Shown: one piece after another, positions 27,592-35,737 of the stretch
Position numbering within the stretch: position 1 is the first letter of the stretch
Layout of the letters: each line of letters starts with the position of its first letter
Source of the DNA: Synechococcus sp. Cruz-7E5
GTDB lineage: Bacteria; Cyanobacteriota; Cyanobacteriia; PCC-6307; Cyanobiaceae
NCBI RefSeq assembly: GCF_024345995.1
Contig: NZ_JAGQCE010000001.1
Location: forward strand, 186,001-250,000
DNA: 64,000 nt
Direction: 5' to 3'
Made by a program: the position numbers and the translations under genes
The notes under the pieces: generated by a model
Databases searched by the model: none
Told to the model about the DNA's origin: nothing
The model's input: only the letters and a program-made list of their open reading frames with translations

Positions 27592-29163
27592 TCAACTGCT
27601 CTCCAGCAGCCGGTCGACCTTGCCGCTGAGGTAACGCAGGAATGGGCTGGCGCTCAGGGGCACCCCGGTGACCTGGGCCACCAGCTCCTCTCCATTGACG
27701 GAGCGGCCCAGGGGCCAGACGTTCTCACTCAGCCAGTGCTGAAGCCGCGATTCCTCGGCGGCGCCCACCGCCGACTCAATCGGTCCGAGCTGCTGCTCCA
27801 TCGACTCGGCCAGCTGGGCACTGATCAGGTGGCCGAGGGCATACGAGGGGAAATAGCCGAACAGGCCTTCGGCCCAGTGGATGTCCTGCAGGCAACCTTC
27901 GGCATCCCGCTCCGGCCTGATCCCCAGCAGCTCGCCCATGCGCCGGTTCCAGAGCTCTGGCAGCTCCGACACCGGCAACCCCTGCTCCACCAGGGCCAGC
28001 TCCAGCTCGAAGCGGAGCACGATGTGCAGGCAATAGGTGAGCTCGTCGGCTTCCACCCGGATCAGCCCCGGCCGCATCGGGTTGAGCCCTCGCCAGAAGG
28101 AGTGGCTGCCGCCCCAGGGATCGCTGCCCAGTGCCCCGCTGAAGCGGCCATGCCAGCGACTGGCAAAGGCCTGGCTGCGCGCCACCCTGCACTCCCAGAA
28201 CAACGACTGCGACTCATGCACCCCCATTGAGGTGGCCTCCCCCAGGGGCCAGGGGAAGTAGTGGTCGTCGCCGCGGGGGAGCCCCTGCTCATAGAGGGAG
28301 TGGCCCCATTCATGGGCGGTGGCCAGGAATGCTGAAAAGGGTTGATCCGGCACCACCCGGCTGGTGATGCGGTAGTCGGCCGGGCCCAGGGTGCAGGAGA
28401 AGGGATGGGCCGAGCGGGAGCGCTGGCAGCGGCTGGGGTCGTAGCCCCAGCTCTCGAGCAGCTCGGCGCAGAGGTTCTCCTGCAGCCCCTCCGGGATGGC
28501 GACGGCTGGGGCCGAGGGGCTGGACGCAGCAGCAGCAGCAGGGGATGAGACCAGCACCCGCTCCAGCAGCGGCGGGATCCCTTCGGAGAGGGGCTTGAAC
28601 AGCTCCTGGAGACGGTCCTTGCTGACATCGGGCTCGAAGGGCTGGGCCAGGATCTCCCAGGGGCTGCGGCCGGCTGGCTCGATCGGCGCCAGCTGGGCGG
28701 CCTGCTCACGACGCAGCTGCAGGAGCTCCTCGAGCGCCGGCGCGAAGACCGCGAAGTCGTTGCTGCGCCGGGCTTCCTGCCAGACGGCATTGCCCCGGGA
28801 CTGGGCTGCGGCAAGGCGGGCTACCAGCTGGGGATCCAGGCTGCGCTGCCGCTCCAGTTCCTGCCTCAGCAGCTGCAGATTCCGCCGGGTGGAGGCGGGG
28901 GCTGAGCGATCAACCTCGGCCTCGGCCGCTGCCACCAGCCCCGCGTAGGTCTCGCTGCACTGCCGCTCGTGCAGCTGGCTCGCCAGCAGGGACAGCTGCT
29001 GACCCCGCCAGTCAGCGCCCGCCGATGGCATCACTGTGTTCTGGTCGTAATAGAGCGCGCTGCTGATGGAACCCAGCAGCCGGGTCTGATGCAGATGCTC
29101 ACGGAGGCGCACAAGCGCCTGACCCGGCTGGGGCATGGGACGGGAGCAGGGTGACGGCCCCAA
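27592..29163 (-). CDS. M32 family metallocarboxypeptidase (Taq type)
   Basis: This cytoplasmic zinc carboxypeptidase has 523 residues, normal for M32. The zinc site is HEWGHSLYEQG. The downstream GVHESQSLFWE (third ligand region) and IRVEADELTYCLHIVLRFEL are family signatures, as is the C-terminal FGYFPSYALGHLISAQL. An alternative ATG nine codons in (MPQPGQALVRLREHL) would serve as well. It is the only gene in its orientation between ppa and the divergent DUF2721 gene. Confidence 0.93.
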   Translation of the reverse strand: MGPSPCSRPMPQPGQALVRLREHLHQTRLLGSISSALYYDQNTVMPSAGADWRGQQLSLLASQLHERQCSETYAGLVAAAEAEVDRSAPASTRRNLQLLRQELERQRSLDPQLVARLAAAQSRGNAVWQEARRSNDFAVFAPALEELLQLRREQAAQLAPIEPAGRSPWEILAQPFEPDVSKDRLQELFKPLSEGIPPLLERVLVSSPAAAAASSPSAPAVAIPEGLQENLCAELLESWGYDPSRCQRSRSAHPFSCTLGPADYRITSRVVPDQPFSAFLATAHEWGHSLYEQGLPRGDDHYFPWPLGEATSMGVHESQSLFWECRVARSQAFASRWHGRFSGALGSDPWGGSHSFWRGLNPMRPGLIRVEADELTYCLHIVLRFELELALVEQGLPVSELPELWNRRMGELLGIRPERDAEGCLQDIHWAEGLFGYFPSYALGHLISAQLAESMEQQLGPIESAVGAAEESRLQHWLSENVWPLGRSVNGEELVAQVTGVPLSASPFLRYLSGKVDRLLESS

Positions 29164-29295
29164 GCATGGCGCCGAGCCTCAACCAGCCGCTGGCCTGAGC
29201 GTCTCCATGGCCTGCCGGCATGGCGTTGATGTTCTGGCCGGCCTCGGTAGTTTGTGCGTCGAGGGCCGTTGATCCAGGCCTGAGTGGCGGGCTCC

Positions 29296-29769
29296 ATGCT
29301 GCTGGCCGAAATCCTGAGCAACCGCAGCCTCAGCGATGAATCGGCCGTGGTGGGCCTTTCCAAGGCGATCCAGCTCTCGGTGGCGCCGGTGTTCCTGCTC
29401 ACCAGCATCACCGGCCTGCTGGGGATGTTCACCACGAGGCTGGCGCGGATCATCGACCGCACCCGCTTCATCCAGGAGGCGATGGAGCGCAGTGATCTGG
29501 CTCAGGCCAGGCGCCTGCGGGAAGCCCTTGAGGTGCAGCGCCGCCGCACCTTCCTGATCAACCGCGCCATCCTCTGCACCACCGTCACCGCCCTGCTGGT
29601 GTCAGGGGTGGTGGCGGTCATGTTCATCAGTGCCGTGGCCGCACTCGACCTGGCGGCCATCGTGGTGCCGGTGTTCGTGCTGGCGATGGCCGCGCTGATC
29701 GTGGGGCTGGTGCTGTTTCTGCTGGAAGTGCAGCTGGCCATCGGTCAGAACCCCCGCCGTTACTACTGA
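29296..29769 (+). CDS. DUF2721 membrane protein
   Basis: This protein of about 157 residues belongs to the DUF2721 family. A first hydrophobic helix (LSVAPVFLLTSITGLLGMF) leads into a conserved basic amphipathic stretch (TRLARIIDRTRFIQE). Two further transmembrane helices follow (LCTTVTALLVSGVVAVMF and VPVFVLAMAALIVGLVLFLL). The function is unknown. A start four codons upstream is also possible. The LuxR-type regulator follows after 14 bases, so the two are probably co-transcribed. Confidence 0.8.
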   Translation: MLLAEILSNRSLSDESAVVGLSKAIQLSVAPVFLLTSITGLLGMFTTRLARIIDRTRFIQEAMERSDLAQARRLREALEVQRRRTFLINRAILCTTVTALLVSGVVAVMFISAVAALDLAAIVVPVFVLAMAALIVGLVLFLLEVQLAIGQNPRRYY

Positions 29770-29783
29770 AAGCAAGGGGAAGA

Positions 29784-30497
29784 ATGGACTCGGGCGGATT
29801 CATTGAGCGACAGGCGCAGTCGCGCCGGGAGGTGATGGCCATGCTGGAGAGCAGGAGCCTGATGGTGGTCAGCGGCCGCCGGCTGGTGATCTCTCTGCTC
29901 ACCGGGGTGATCGCCGATCGCTGCCAGTGGTTCGGCTCCGCCACCAGTGAGTCTGAGGCGATGGAGCTGATGAGCGAGCGGCAGCCGCACTTGCTGTTCG
30001 TGACCCATCCTTTGCGGCCCGGCAGTGGCCTTGAGCTGGTTCGCCGTGCCAAGGCTCTGCACCCGAAGCTGCCCTGCCTGCTCTTGCTGGAAGAGGAATC
30101 CCCGCCGCTGGTGCGCGCCGCGATGGAAGTCCACTGCGACGGCATCTGTGCCGATCGGGGCGTGGGATTCGGCCATCTGGTGGCGGCCACCAGGGCCGTG
30201 CTCGGCGGCGGCTTCTACATGGACCCCCAGCTGAGGGATCTGCTCACCCAGGCCTGTCGCAGCAGCCATGCTCCGGCGGGGCCGGGCCTGAGTGAGCGGG
30301 AACAGGAAGTACTCGAGCTGGTGGTGCGGGGATATCAGAATCCCCAGATCGCATCCCGGTTGCACCTCTCGGTGGAAACGGTGCGCAGTCATCTGAAATC
30401 AGCGTTTCAGAAGCTGGGGGCCGCGGGACGCACCCAGGCGGCGGTGATGGCGGTCCGTCAGGGGCTGGTGAGCTGGCACCTGCATGAGCTGCCCTGA
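29784..30497 (+). CDS. LuxR/NarL-type response regulator with degenerate receiver
   Basis: This 237-residue regulator has a receiver-like N-terminal domain (about residues 30-145) followed by a LuxR/NarL helix-turn-helix (LSEREQEVLELVVRGYQNPQ, then ASRLHLSVETVRSHLKSAFQ) that binds DNA. The phosphoacceptor position after LLFV is Thr (THPLRPGSGLELVRR) rather than Asp, and the usual acidic pair at the domain start is not visible. The receiver therefore cannot be phosphorylated in the normal way, so the protein is constitutive, or controlled by partner or ligand binding. It may be autoregulated with DUF2721. The domain call is firm; the target genes are unknown. Confidence 0.88.
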   Translation: MDSGGFIERQAQSRREVMAMLESRSLMVVSGRRLVISLLTGVIADRCQWFGSATSESEAMELMSERQPHLLFVTHPLRPGSGLELVRRAKALHPKLPCLLLLEEESPPLVRAAMEVHCDGICADRGVGFGHLVAATRAVLGGGFYMDPQLRDLLTQACRSSHAPAGPGLSEREQEVLELVVRGYQNPQIASRLHLSVETVRSHLKSAFQKLGAAGRTQAAVMAVRQGLVSWHLHELP

Positions 30498-30508
30498 TCG
30501 GAAACGGC

Positions 30509-30781
30509 TCACTTGCGCCGGCAGTAGCCACCGCCCACGTTCATCCAGCCGGAGGGGCAGGCCTCGCCGTTGCTGGGCGCCACCGAATAGGTGGTGACCC
30601 CGAGGGTGCTGCACTTGCCGTTGAACAGATCCACATAGCCGAGTGGACACATCTCCCTGAGCTTGGGCACCACCTTCTGGGCCTGGGCCGGGACCTCCAT
30701 GGACGCGATCGTCAGCGGGATGGCGAGGCTCAGCAGCAGCAACCCATGAAGCCGGCGTGAGGGAGGCGGGGCAGGGGGCAT
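30509..30781 (-). CDS. Small secreted protein with duplicated Cys motif
   Basis: This 90-residue precursor has a signal peptide (LLLLSLAIPLTIASMEVPAQA, cut after AQA) and a mature part of about 56 residues. The mature part holds two copies of a Cys motif: CPLGYVDLFNGKC and CPSGWMNVGGGYC (CPxGx6-8GxC), so two disulfides are likely. The C-terminus is basic (RRK). The role is unknown. It is convergent with the LuxR gene. Confidence 0.7.
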   Translation of the reverse strand: MPPAPPPSRRLHGLLLLSLAIPLTIASMEVPAQAQKVVPKLREMCPLGYVDLFNGKCSTLGVTTYSVAPSNGEACPSGWMNVGGGYCRRK

Positions 30782-30924
30782 CGGTGCGGGGCTGGAAACT
30801 CAGTACGAGCCTAGGTTTGATGGGCGTTCTGAGGGGTCCGGCGAGCGGCTGTCTCTGCAACAAGACGCGACTCAGATGCAACAGCCCTGCAACCCGCTGA
30901 ACTCTTTTGCCCCCTTCAACCCTG

Positions 30925-31377
30925 ATGCTGCGTCAGCACCTCGACCGGCTTGAGCTCACCACCGCTGGGGAGGGCTTCCATGACCTCACGGCCCGGCTCG
31001 GGACCTGCCTGGCGGCCACCGGCCTGCAGCTGGGGGTGTTGCACCTGAGCGTGCTTCACACAAGCTGCAGCCTTACCATCAACGAGAACGCCGATCCGCG
31101 GGTGCTGCTCGATCTGGCCGCCTATCTGAGGGCACTGGTGCCCGAGGAGGGCGTGCGTCCCATCAGCGGGGCAGGCCCCCTGCGCGCCTGGGTCCACGAC
31201 GACGAAGGGGCCGATGACATGCCGGCCCACATCCGCACCGCCCTGACCGCCACCAGCCTCAGCCTGTCCTTCGAGCGGGGCCGGTTGCTGATCGGGACCT
31301 GGCAGGCGATTTACCTGTGGGAGCACCGTCGCCGCCCGCACCGGCGCCAGTTGTGCGCCCACTGGATCGGCAGTTGA
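30925..31377 (+). CDS. YjbQ family protein (UPF0047)
   Basis: This soluble protein of about 150 residues belongs to the YjbQ/UPF0047 family, some members of which have thiamine-phosphate synthase side activity. The conserved ligand region is LHTSCSLTINENADP, with HDDEGADDMPAHIR and the C-terminal GTWQAIYLWEHRRRPHRR. An upstream TTG at 30907 is in frame. Its last 119 bases overlap the convergent kinase-fusion gene. Confidence 0.9.
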   Translation: MLRQHLDRLELTTAGEGFHDLTARLGTCLAATGLQLGVLHLSVLHTSCSLTINENADPRVLLDLAAYLRALVPEEGVRPISGAGPLRAWVHDDEGADDMPAHIRTALTATSLSLSFERGRLLIGTWQAIYLWEHRRRPHRRQLCAHWIGS

Positions 31378-33043
31378 GATCAGCACCAGCAGCTCGCTCC
31401 CAGCACTCCCATAGCTCCATCAGCACCGTCGACGCGTCGAGGTCATCGTGGGAGTGCACCACCAGGCTGCGCAGCTGCTCGGCGGAGCTGAGCGGTTCGG
31501 CCGTGCGCTGCTGGTCCAGCAGCACCGCCAGGTCGGCGTCACTGGGGTCGTCATCCAGGCGCTCTCGCCGCTCCAGCCGCCTTTGCAGCAGGGCCTGATC
31601 GGCCCGCACCTCCATCAGCAGGGGCACCGCCCCCAGGCGCCGGGCCAGCTGGGTGGCTCGCTGCCGGCTGCCGACCCTCAGATGGGTGGCATCGAGCAGC
31701 ACCCATCGACCCTGCTGCAGGCTGGCCTCGGCGGCAGCGAGCAGGGCTTCTTCCGTGCGCTGGTGAGCCTCGGGGCTGTAGATCACGTGGCGCTGCTCGC
31801 CGCTGGGGCGCTGCAGGGGAGTCAGGCCGTACAGGCGCTTGCGGATCAGGTCGCTGCGCTGGTGGTCGGCCAGCAGCCAGGGGGCGAGGCGGGCGCCCAG
31901 GTGGCTCTTGCCGCTGCCGGACAGCCCATGGAGCAGGATCAGGGCCGGCGGCCCCAGGCCACTGCCGACGTAGGCCAGGGCCAGGCTCAGGTAGCAGCGC
32001 GCCATCGCCCTGGCGGCCTGGCGCTGCTGGGCGGGGATCTCCTGCTCGCCGCTGGTGGCCGCTTCCACCTTCGCTCTGACATGGGCGCGGTAGGAGCAGA
32101 AAAGCCTGAGCACAGCCGGCTCGATCGCCTGCCCATAGCCGGCCAGGAGGGCCTCGATGCGGTCGCCATGGCCGGCCGCCTGCAGGTCCATCACCAGAAA
32201 GGCCAGATCCGAGGCCCGATCCACCTGGCGCAGATCGGCGTTGAACTCCACCCCATCCACCACCGCCAGCTGCGGCTCCAGCAACACGTGCTCCAGGCGC
32301 AGATCACCGTGGCCATCCACCGCCTGCCCCGCCGCCAGCCGCTGGCGCAGGCGCAACCTGCAGCGGCGCAGGGCCAGGGCCAGGCCGCTCACCAGCAGCC
32401 CATGCACCCCTGGGGGAAACAGCTCCGGCACCGAGCGGCGGGTGGCGCGCACGTTGTTGCGCAGCACCGCCGCAAAACGCATCTCGGCGCCGAAGGCCAG
32501 CTCCGCTGCCAGGGGGTATTGATCGTGAAAACGGGCGATGAACTGCCCAAGTTGCTGGAGCTGCAGGTCGCTGACGCGATCGGCCGCGAGGTGAGCCGCG
32601 AGGGTGGCGCCGGCGGCGAAGCGGTGCATCACCACCACGTGCTCGCCCCCCTCCAGCTCCTCGCCGAGAGGAGAAAGACGCACCTCACCGCTGGTGAGCT
32701 GGAGCACGGCAGCCACACCGAGATAGAGATCAGGCGCCAGGCGGCTGTTGAGGCGCACCTCCTCGCGGCACCAGTGCAAACGCCGCTCGGCGCTGCCGTA
32801 GTCGAGCAGACCCCAGAAGCGCAGGGGCTTCTTGAGCTTGAAGGCGCGGCGGCTGGTGAGAAAGACCGCGCTGATGTGGGTCTGGATCAGCTCCACGCGG
32901 CGTTGATCGGCTGGCTCCTCCCCCCAGGCCTCGTCGGGGTAGGCCCCTGGACGGGAGAGAGCACGGATCAGGGCGGCCAGCTCCGGCGGCGTTGATGAGC
33001 CGGGCTCTGAGCCTGCTGAAAGATCGGGTGTAGCGGATGTCAC
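31259..33043 (-). CDS. APH-like kinase fused to P-loop kinase/ATPase
   Basis: This protein of about 594 residues starts at a GTG at 33043; earlier in-frame starts come close to futA. The N-terminal 350 residues resemble aminoglycoside/choline-type kinases, with a Brenner-like VDGHGDLRLEHVLL catalytic loop and the following GVEFNADLRQVDRASDLAF acidic motif. From about residue 368 a second domain begins, with Walker A LLHGLSGSGKSHLGARL and the strand VLLDATHLRVGSRQRA, as in AAA_33/zeta-toxin-like kinases. The substrate is unknown. The last 40 or so residues are low-complexity and lie in the overlap with YjbQ, so the true terminus may be a read-through after stop loss. Confidence 0.8.
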   Translation of the reverse strand: MTSATPDLSAGSEPGSSTPPELAALIRALSRPGAYPDEAWGEEPADQRRVELIQTHISAVFLTSRRAFKLKKPLRFWGLLDYGSAERRLHWCREEVRLNSRLAPDLYLGVAAVLQLTSGEVRLSPLGEELEGGEHVVVMHRFAAGATLAAHLAADRVSDLQLQQLGQFIARFHDQYPLAAELAFGAEMRFAAVLRNNVRATRRSVPELFPPGVHGLLVSGLALALRRCRLRLRQRLAAGQAVDGHGDLRLEHVLLEPQLAVVDGVEFNADLRQVDRASDLAFLVMDLQAAGHGDRIEALLAGYGQAIEPAVLRLFCSYRAHVRAKVEAATSGEQEIPAQQRQAARAMARCYLSLALAYVGSGLGPPALILLHGLSGSGKSHLGARLAPWLLADHQRSDLIRKRLYGLTPLQRPSGEQRHVIYSPEAHQRTEEALLAAAEASLQQGRWVLLDATHLRVGSRQRATQLARRLGAVPLLMEVRADQALLQRRLERRERLDDDPSDADLAVLLDQQRTAEPLSSAEQLRSLVVHSHDDLDASTVLMELWECWERAAGADLNCRSSGRTTGAGAGGDGAPTGKSPARSRSATGPARRTG

Positions 33044-33116
33044 ATCAGGTGGAAGCAATTGAACGCAGGTCCGCCCGCGTGGCTCCGTACGTTGCCTGGA
33101 CGACATCTCTTCGCCC

Positions 33117-34196
33117 GTGACCCAGCATCGCCCCCGCTGGCTCCGGTTCCGGGCACTCGCCCTTGGCGGGGCTCTGGGGCTGGCATTGCTGACCGGCTGC
33201 AGCAACGCCCGGAAATCTGAACAGGCCGGCGGCGAGGGCAGCGCCTCGACATCTGGCCAGGAGGTCAATGTCTATTCGGGGCGTCATTACAACACCGACA
33301 AGGAGCTCTACAAGCAGTTCACGGCCCAGACCGGCATCAGGGTGAACCTGCTGGAGGGGAAGGACGATGAACTGATCGTGCGCCTCAAGAATGAAGGGTC
33401 GGGCAGCCCCGCCGATGTGCTGGTGCTGGTGGATGCCGCCCGCATTCAGAGGGCCCGCCAGGAGGAGCTGTTCCAGCCGGTCCGCTCCGAGGCCCTCAAC
33501 CGCGACGTGCCCGCCAACCTGCGCGATCCCGCCGGCAACTGGTTCGCCCTCACCCGCCGGGCCCGCCCGATCATGGTGAATCCGGCCCTGGTGGACCCGG
33601 CCAGCCTGGGAACCTACGCCGATCTGACCAGGCCGGAGCTGAGGGGCCAGCTCTGCCTGCGCAACCGCGCCAGTGTCTACAACCAGTCGCTGGTGGCCGA
33701 CATCCTCCAGCAGAAGGGTGAGGCCGCCACCAGAACCTGGCTGCAGGGCCTGGTGGCCAACGTGAAACCACCCTTCTTCACCAGCGACACGCCGATGCTG
33801 CGGGCACTCGGCCGGGGTGAATGCGGCGTGACGGTCGCCAATCAGTACTACCTGGCGAGGATGCTCTCGGATGAGGCAAAGCCGGAGGACCGGGCCCTGG
33901 CGCAGACGATCAAGGTGGTGTTCCCCAGGCCCACCCACGTGAACATCACGGCGGCCGGTGTGACCCGCCATGCCCGCCACAAGGAGGCCGCCACCAAGCT
34001 GATTGAATTTCTTGCCTCCCCCAGCTCCGGCAAGGGCTACGCGGCCGCCAACAACGAATACCCCCTGCAGGGATTCGGGGATAACTCGATCCTCAACAGC
34101 TTCGGCCGTTTCGAGCCATCGCCGGTGAGTGCCGACCAGCTGGCCCGGGGTAACAGTGAGGCCAGTGCGCTGATGGTGGAAACAGGCTGGAAGTGA
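33117..34196 (+). CDS. futA: Iron(III) ABC transporter substrate-binding lipoprotein (FutA/IdiA type)
   Basis: This periplasmic ferric-ion-binding protein has 359 residues. The GTG start at 33117 is followed by a lipoprotein signal (LALGGALGLALLTGC). The mature protein starts with VNVYSGRHYNTDKELYKQF and has the tyrosine-rich iron site around QYYLARML and RPTHVNITAAGVTRHA, with VYNQSLVADIL in the first lobe. It is coupled to futB by a GTGA overlap. The neighbouring Crp-type and fur genes suggest control by iron. Confidence 0.93.
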   Translation: MTQHRPRWLRFRALALGGALGLALLTGCSNARKSEQAGGEGSASTSGQEVNVYSGRHYNTDKELYKQFTAQTGIRVNLLEGKDDELIVRLKNEGSGSPADVLVLVDAARIQRARQEELFQPVRSEALNRDVPANLRDPAGNWFALTRRARPIMVNPALVDPASLGTYADLTRPELRGQLCLRNRASVYNQSLVADILQQKGEAATRTWLQGLVANVKPPFFTSDTPMLRALGRGECGVTVANQYYLARMLSDEAKPEDRALAQTIKVVFPRPTHVNITAAGVTRHARHKEAATKLIEFLASPSSGKGYAAANNEYPLQGFGDNSILNSFGRFEPSPVSADQLARGNSEASALMVETGWK

Positions 34197-35737
34197 CCCT
34201 GCTCGCCCCCAGGCCGCTTCCGCGCGTCACCCCCTCCAGCCGGCCGGTGCTCACCGCCGTGGTGGTGGTGATCGGCGTTTTCGCCCTGCTGCCGCTGGCG
34301 GCCCTGCTGCGCGACGCCGCCTTCCAGCCGGCCATGGCGGGGGGGCTGGGCCTGGGGTTCGATGGGGCCGAGCAGATCCGCGGCACCCTGGTGCTGGTGC
34401 TGGGGGAAGGGGTCTGCGGGGCGGTGCTGGGCACCGCCATCGGCTGGCTCACGGCCGCCTGCCGCTTCCCCGGCCGGCGCTGGCTGCGGATCGCCCAGCT
34501 GCTGCCTCTGGCCTTTCCGGCCTATCTGCTGGCCGCCAGCCTGATCGACTGGGGCAGCATGCATGGCCTGCGTATCCACGGCATGGGCTGGGCTGTGTTG
34601 CTGCTCAGCCTGGCCAACTACACCTATGTGTTCCTGCTGAGCACCGAGAGTTTCTCGATCACCGGTGGCCAGCTGCTGGAGGCCAGCCGCAGCCTGGGGG
34701 TGGGCCCCTGGCAGGCGTTCCGCCGCGTGGCCCTGCCGATCGCCCTGCCGGCGATCGGCGCCGGGGTGGCCCTGAGCGCGATGGAGGTGGTGAATGAGCT
34801 GGGCGCGGTGCGGCTGCTCGGGGTGCCCAGCCTCTCGGCAGGCATCCTCGATCGCTGGCAGGTGGAGGGCGATCCCCGCGGGGCGGCGCTGCTGTCGCTG
34901 ATCGCGCTGGCGATCGTGGTGCTGCTGGTGGCCGCCGAGCGCTCCCTGCGCCAGCGCAGCCGCCGCTGGAATCTGGGCCATGCCAACGCGGAGGCCCAGG
35001 CCTATGTGCTCAGCGGCTGGCGCGCCCTGCTGGCCCAGCTGGTCGTAGCGCTGCCGCCCCTGCTGGCGCTGGCCATTCCCCTGGTGTGGGTGGCGGAGGG
35101 CTGGCGCAATCTGCTGCTGGAGCCGCTCGCTGAGCAGCTCACCCTGGCGGGGCGCAGCCTCGGTCTGGCCCTGGTGGCCACCCTGCTGACGGCGGTGGCG
35201 GCCTTGCTGCTGGCGATCATCCGGCGCTGGAGCCCCCAGCTGATGGTGCGCCAGCTCAGTTTTCTGGCGGGGATGGGCTACGCCGTTCCAGGCAGCGTCA
35301 TGGCCCTGGGGCTGATGCTGATCGGGGGGCCGTGGGCACTCAGCCCGCTGCTGCTGCTGATCTGGGGCTACGGGGTGCGCTTCATGGCCGTGTCGAAGCA
35401 GGGCCTCGACGCCGGCCTGGAGCGCATTCCCCCCAGCATCGATGAATCGGCCACCAGCCTGGGCTGCAGCTGGACCCAGGTGCTAAGGCGGGTGCACCTG
35501 CCGCTGCTGCGCGGGCCGATGATGGTGGGGGCGCTGATGGTGTTCGTGGATGTGGTGAAGGAGCTGCCGCTGACGCTCTCCCTGCGACCGTTCGACTTCG
35601 ACACCCTGGCCGTGCGCGTGTTCCAGTACGCCAGTGATGAGCGGGTGGGGGCGGCGATGGCGCCGGCCCTGGTGATCATGGCCCTGGGACTGGTGGCCTC
35701 ACTTGCCCTGATTCCCACCCTCGAGAGCCGCGACTGA
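34193..35737 (+). CDS. futB: Iron(III) ABC transporter permease (FutB/AfuB type)
   Basis: This inner-membrane permease has 514 residues, with two repeated BPD-transporter halves and about 12 hydrophobic segments. EAA-type loops are visible in EASRSLGVGPWQAFRRVALP and ESATSLGCSWTQVLRRVHLP. The GTG at 34193 overlaps the futA stop by four bases. No ATPase (FutC) gene lies beside it, so the third subunit must be encoded elsewhere. The 3' end overlaps the convergent phytase-like gene by 39 bases. Confidence 0.93.
   Translation: MTLLAPRPLPRVTPSSRPVLTAVVVVIGVFALLPLAALLRDAAFQPAMAGGLGLGFDGAEQIRGTLVLVLGEGVCGAVLGTAIGWLTAACRFPGRRWLRIAQLLPLAFPAYLLAASLIDWGSMHGLRIHGMGWAVLLLSLANYTYVFLLSTESFSITGGQLLEASRSLGVGPWQAFRRVALPIALPAIGAGVALSAMEVVNELGAVRLLGVPSLSAGILDRWQVEGDPRGAALLSLIALAIVVLLVAAERSLRQRSRRWNLGHANAEAQAYVLSGWRALLAQLVVALPPLLALAIPLVWVAEGWRNLLLEPLAEQLTLAGRSLGLALVATLLTAVAALLLAIIRRWSPQLMVRQLSFLAGMGYAVPGSVMALGLMLIGGPWALSPLLLLIWGYGVRFMAVSKQGLDAGLERIPPSIDESATSLGCSWTQVLRRVHLPLLRGPMMVGALMVFVDVVKELPLTLSLRPFDFDTLAVRVFQYASDERVGAAMAPALVIMALGLVASLALIPTLESRD

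Noticed and set aside
31448-32995. 515-codon plus-strand ORF opposite the kinase fusion
   Set aside because: It is another Gln/His-rich antisense shadow; Walker and Brenner motifs are on the minus strand.
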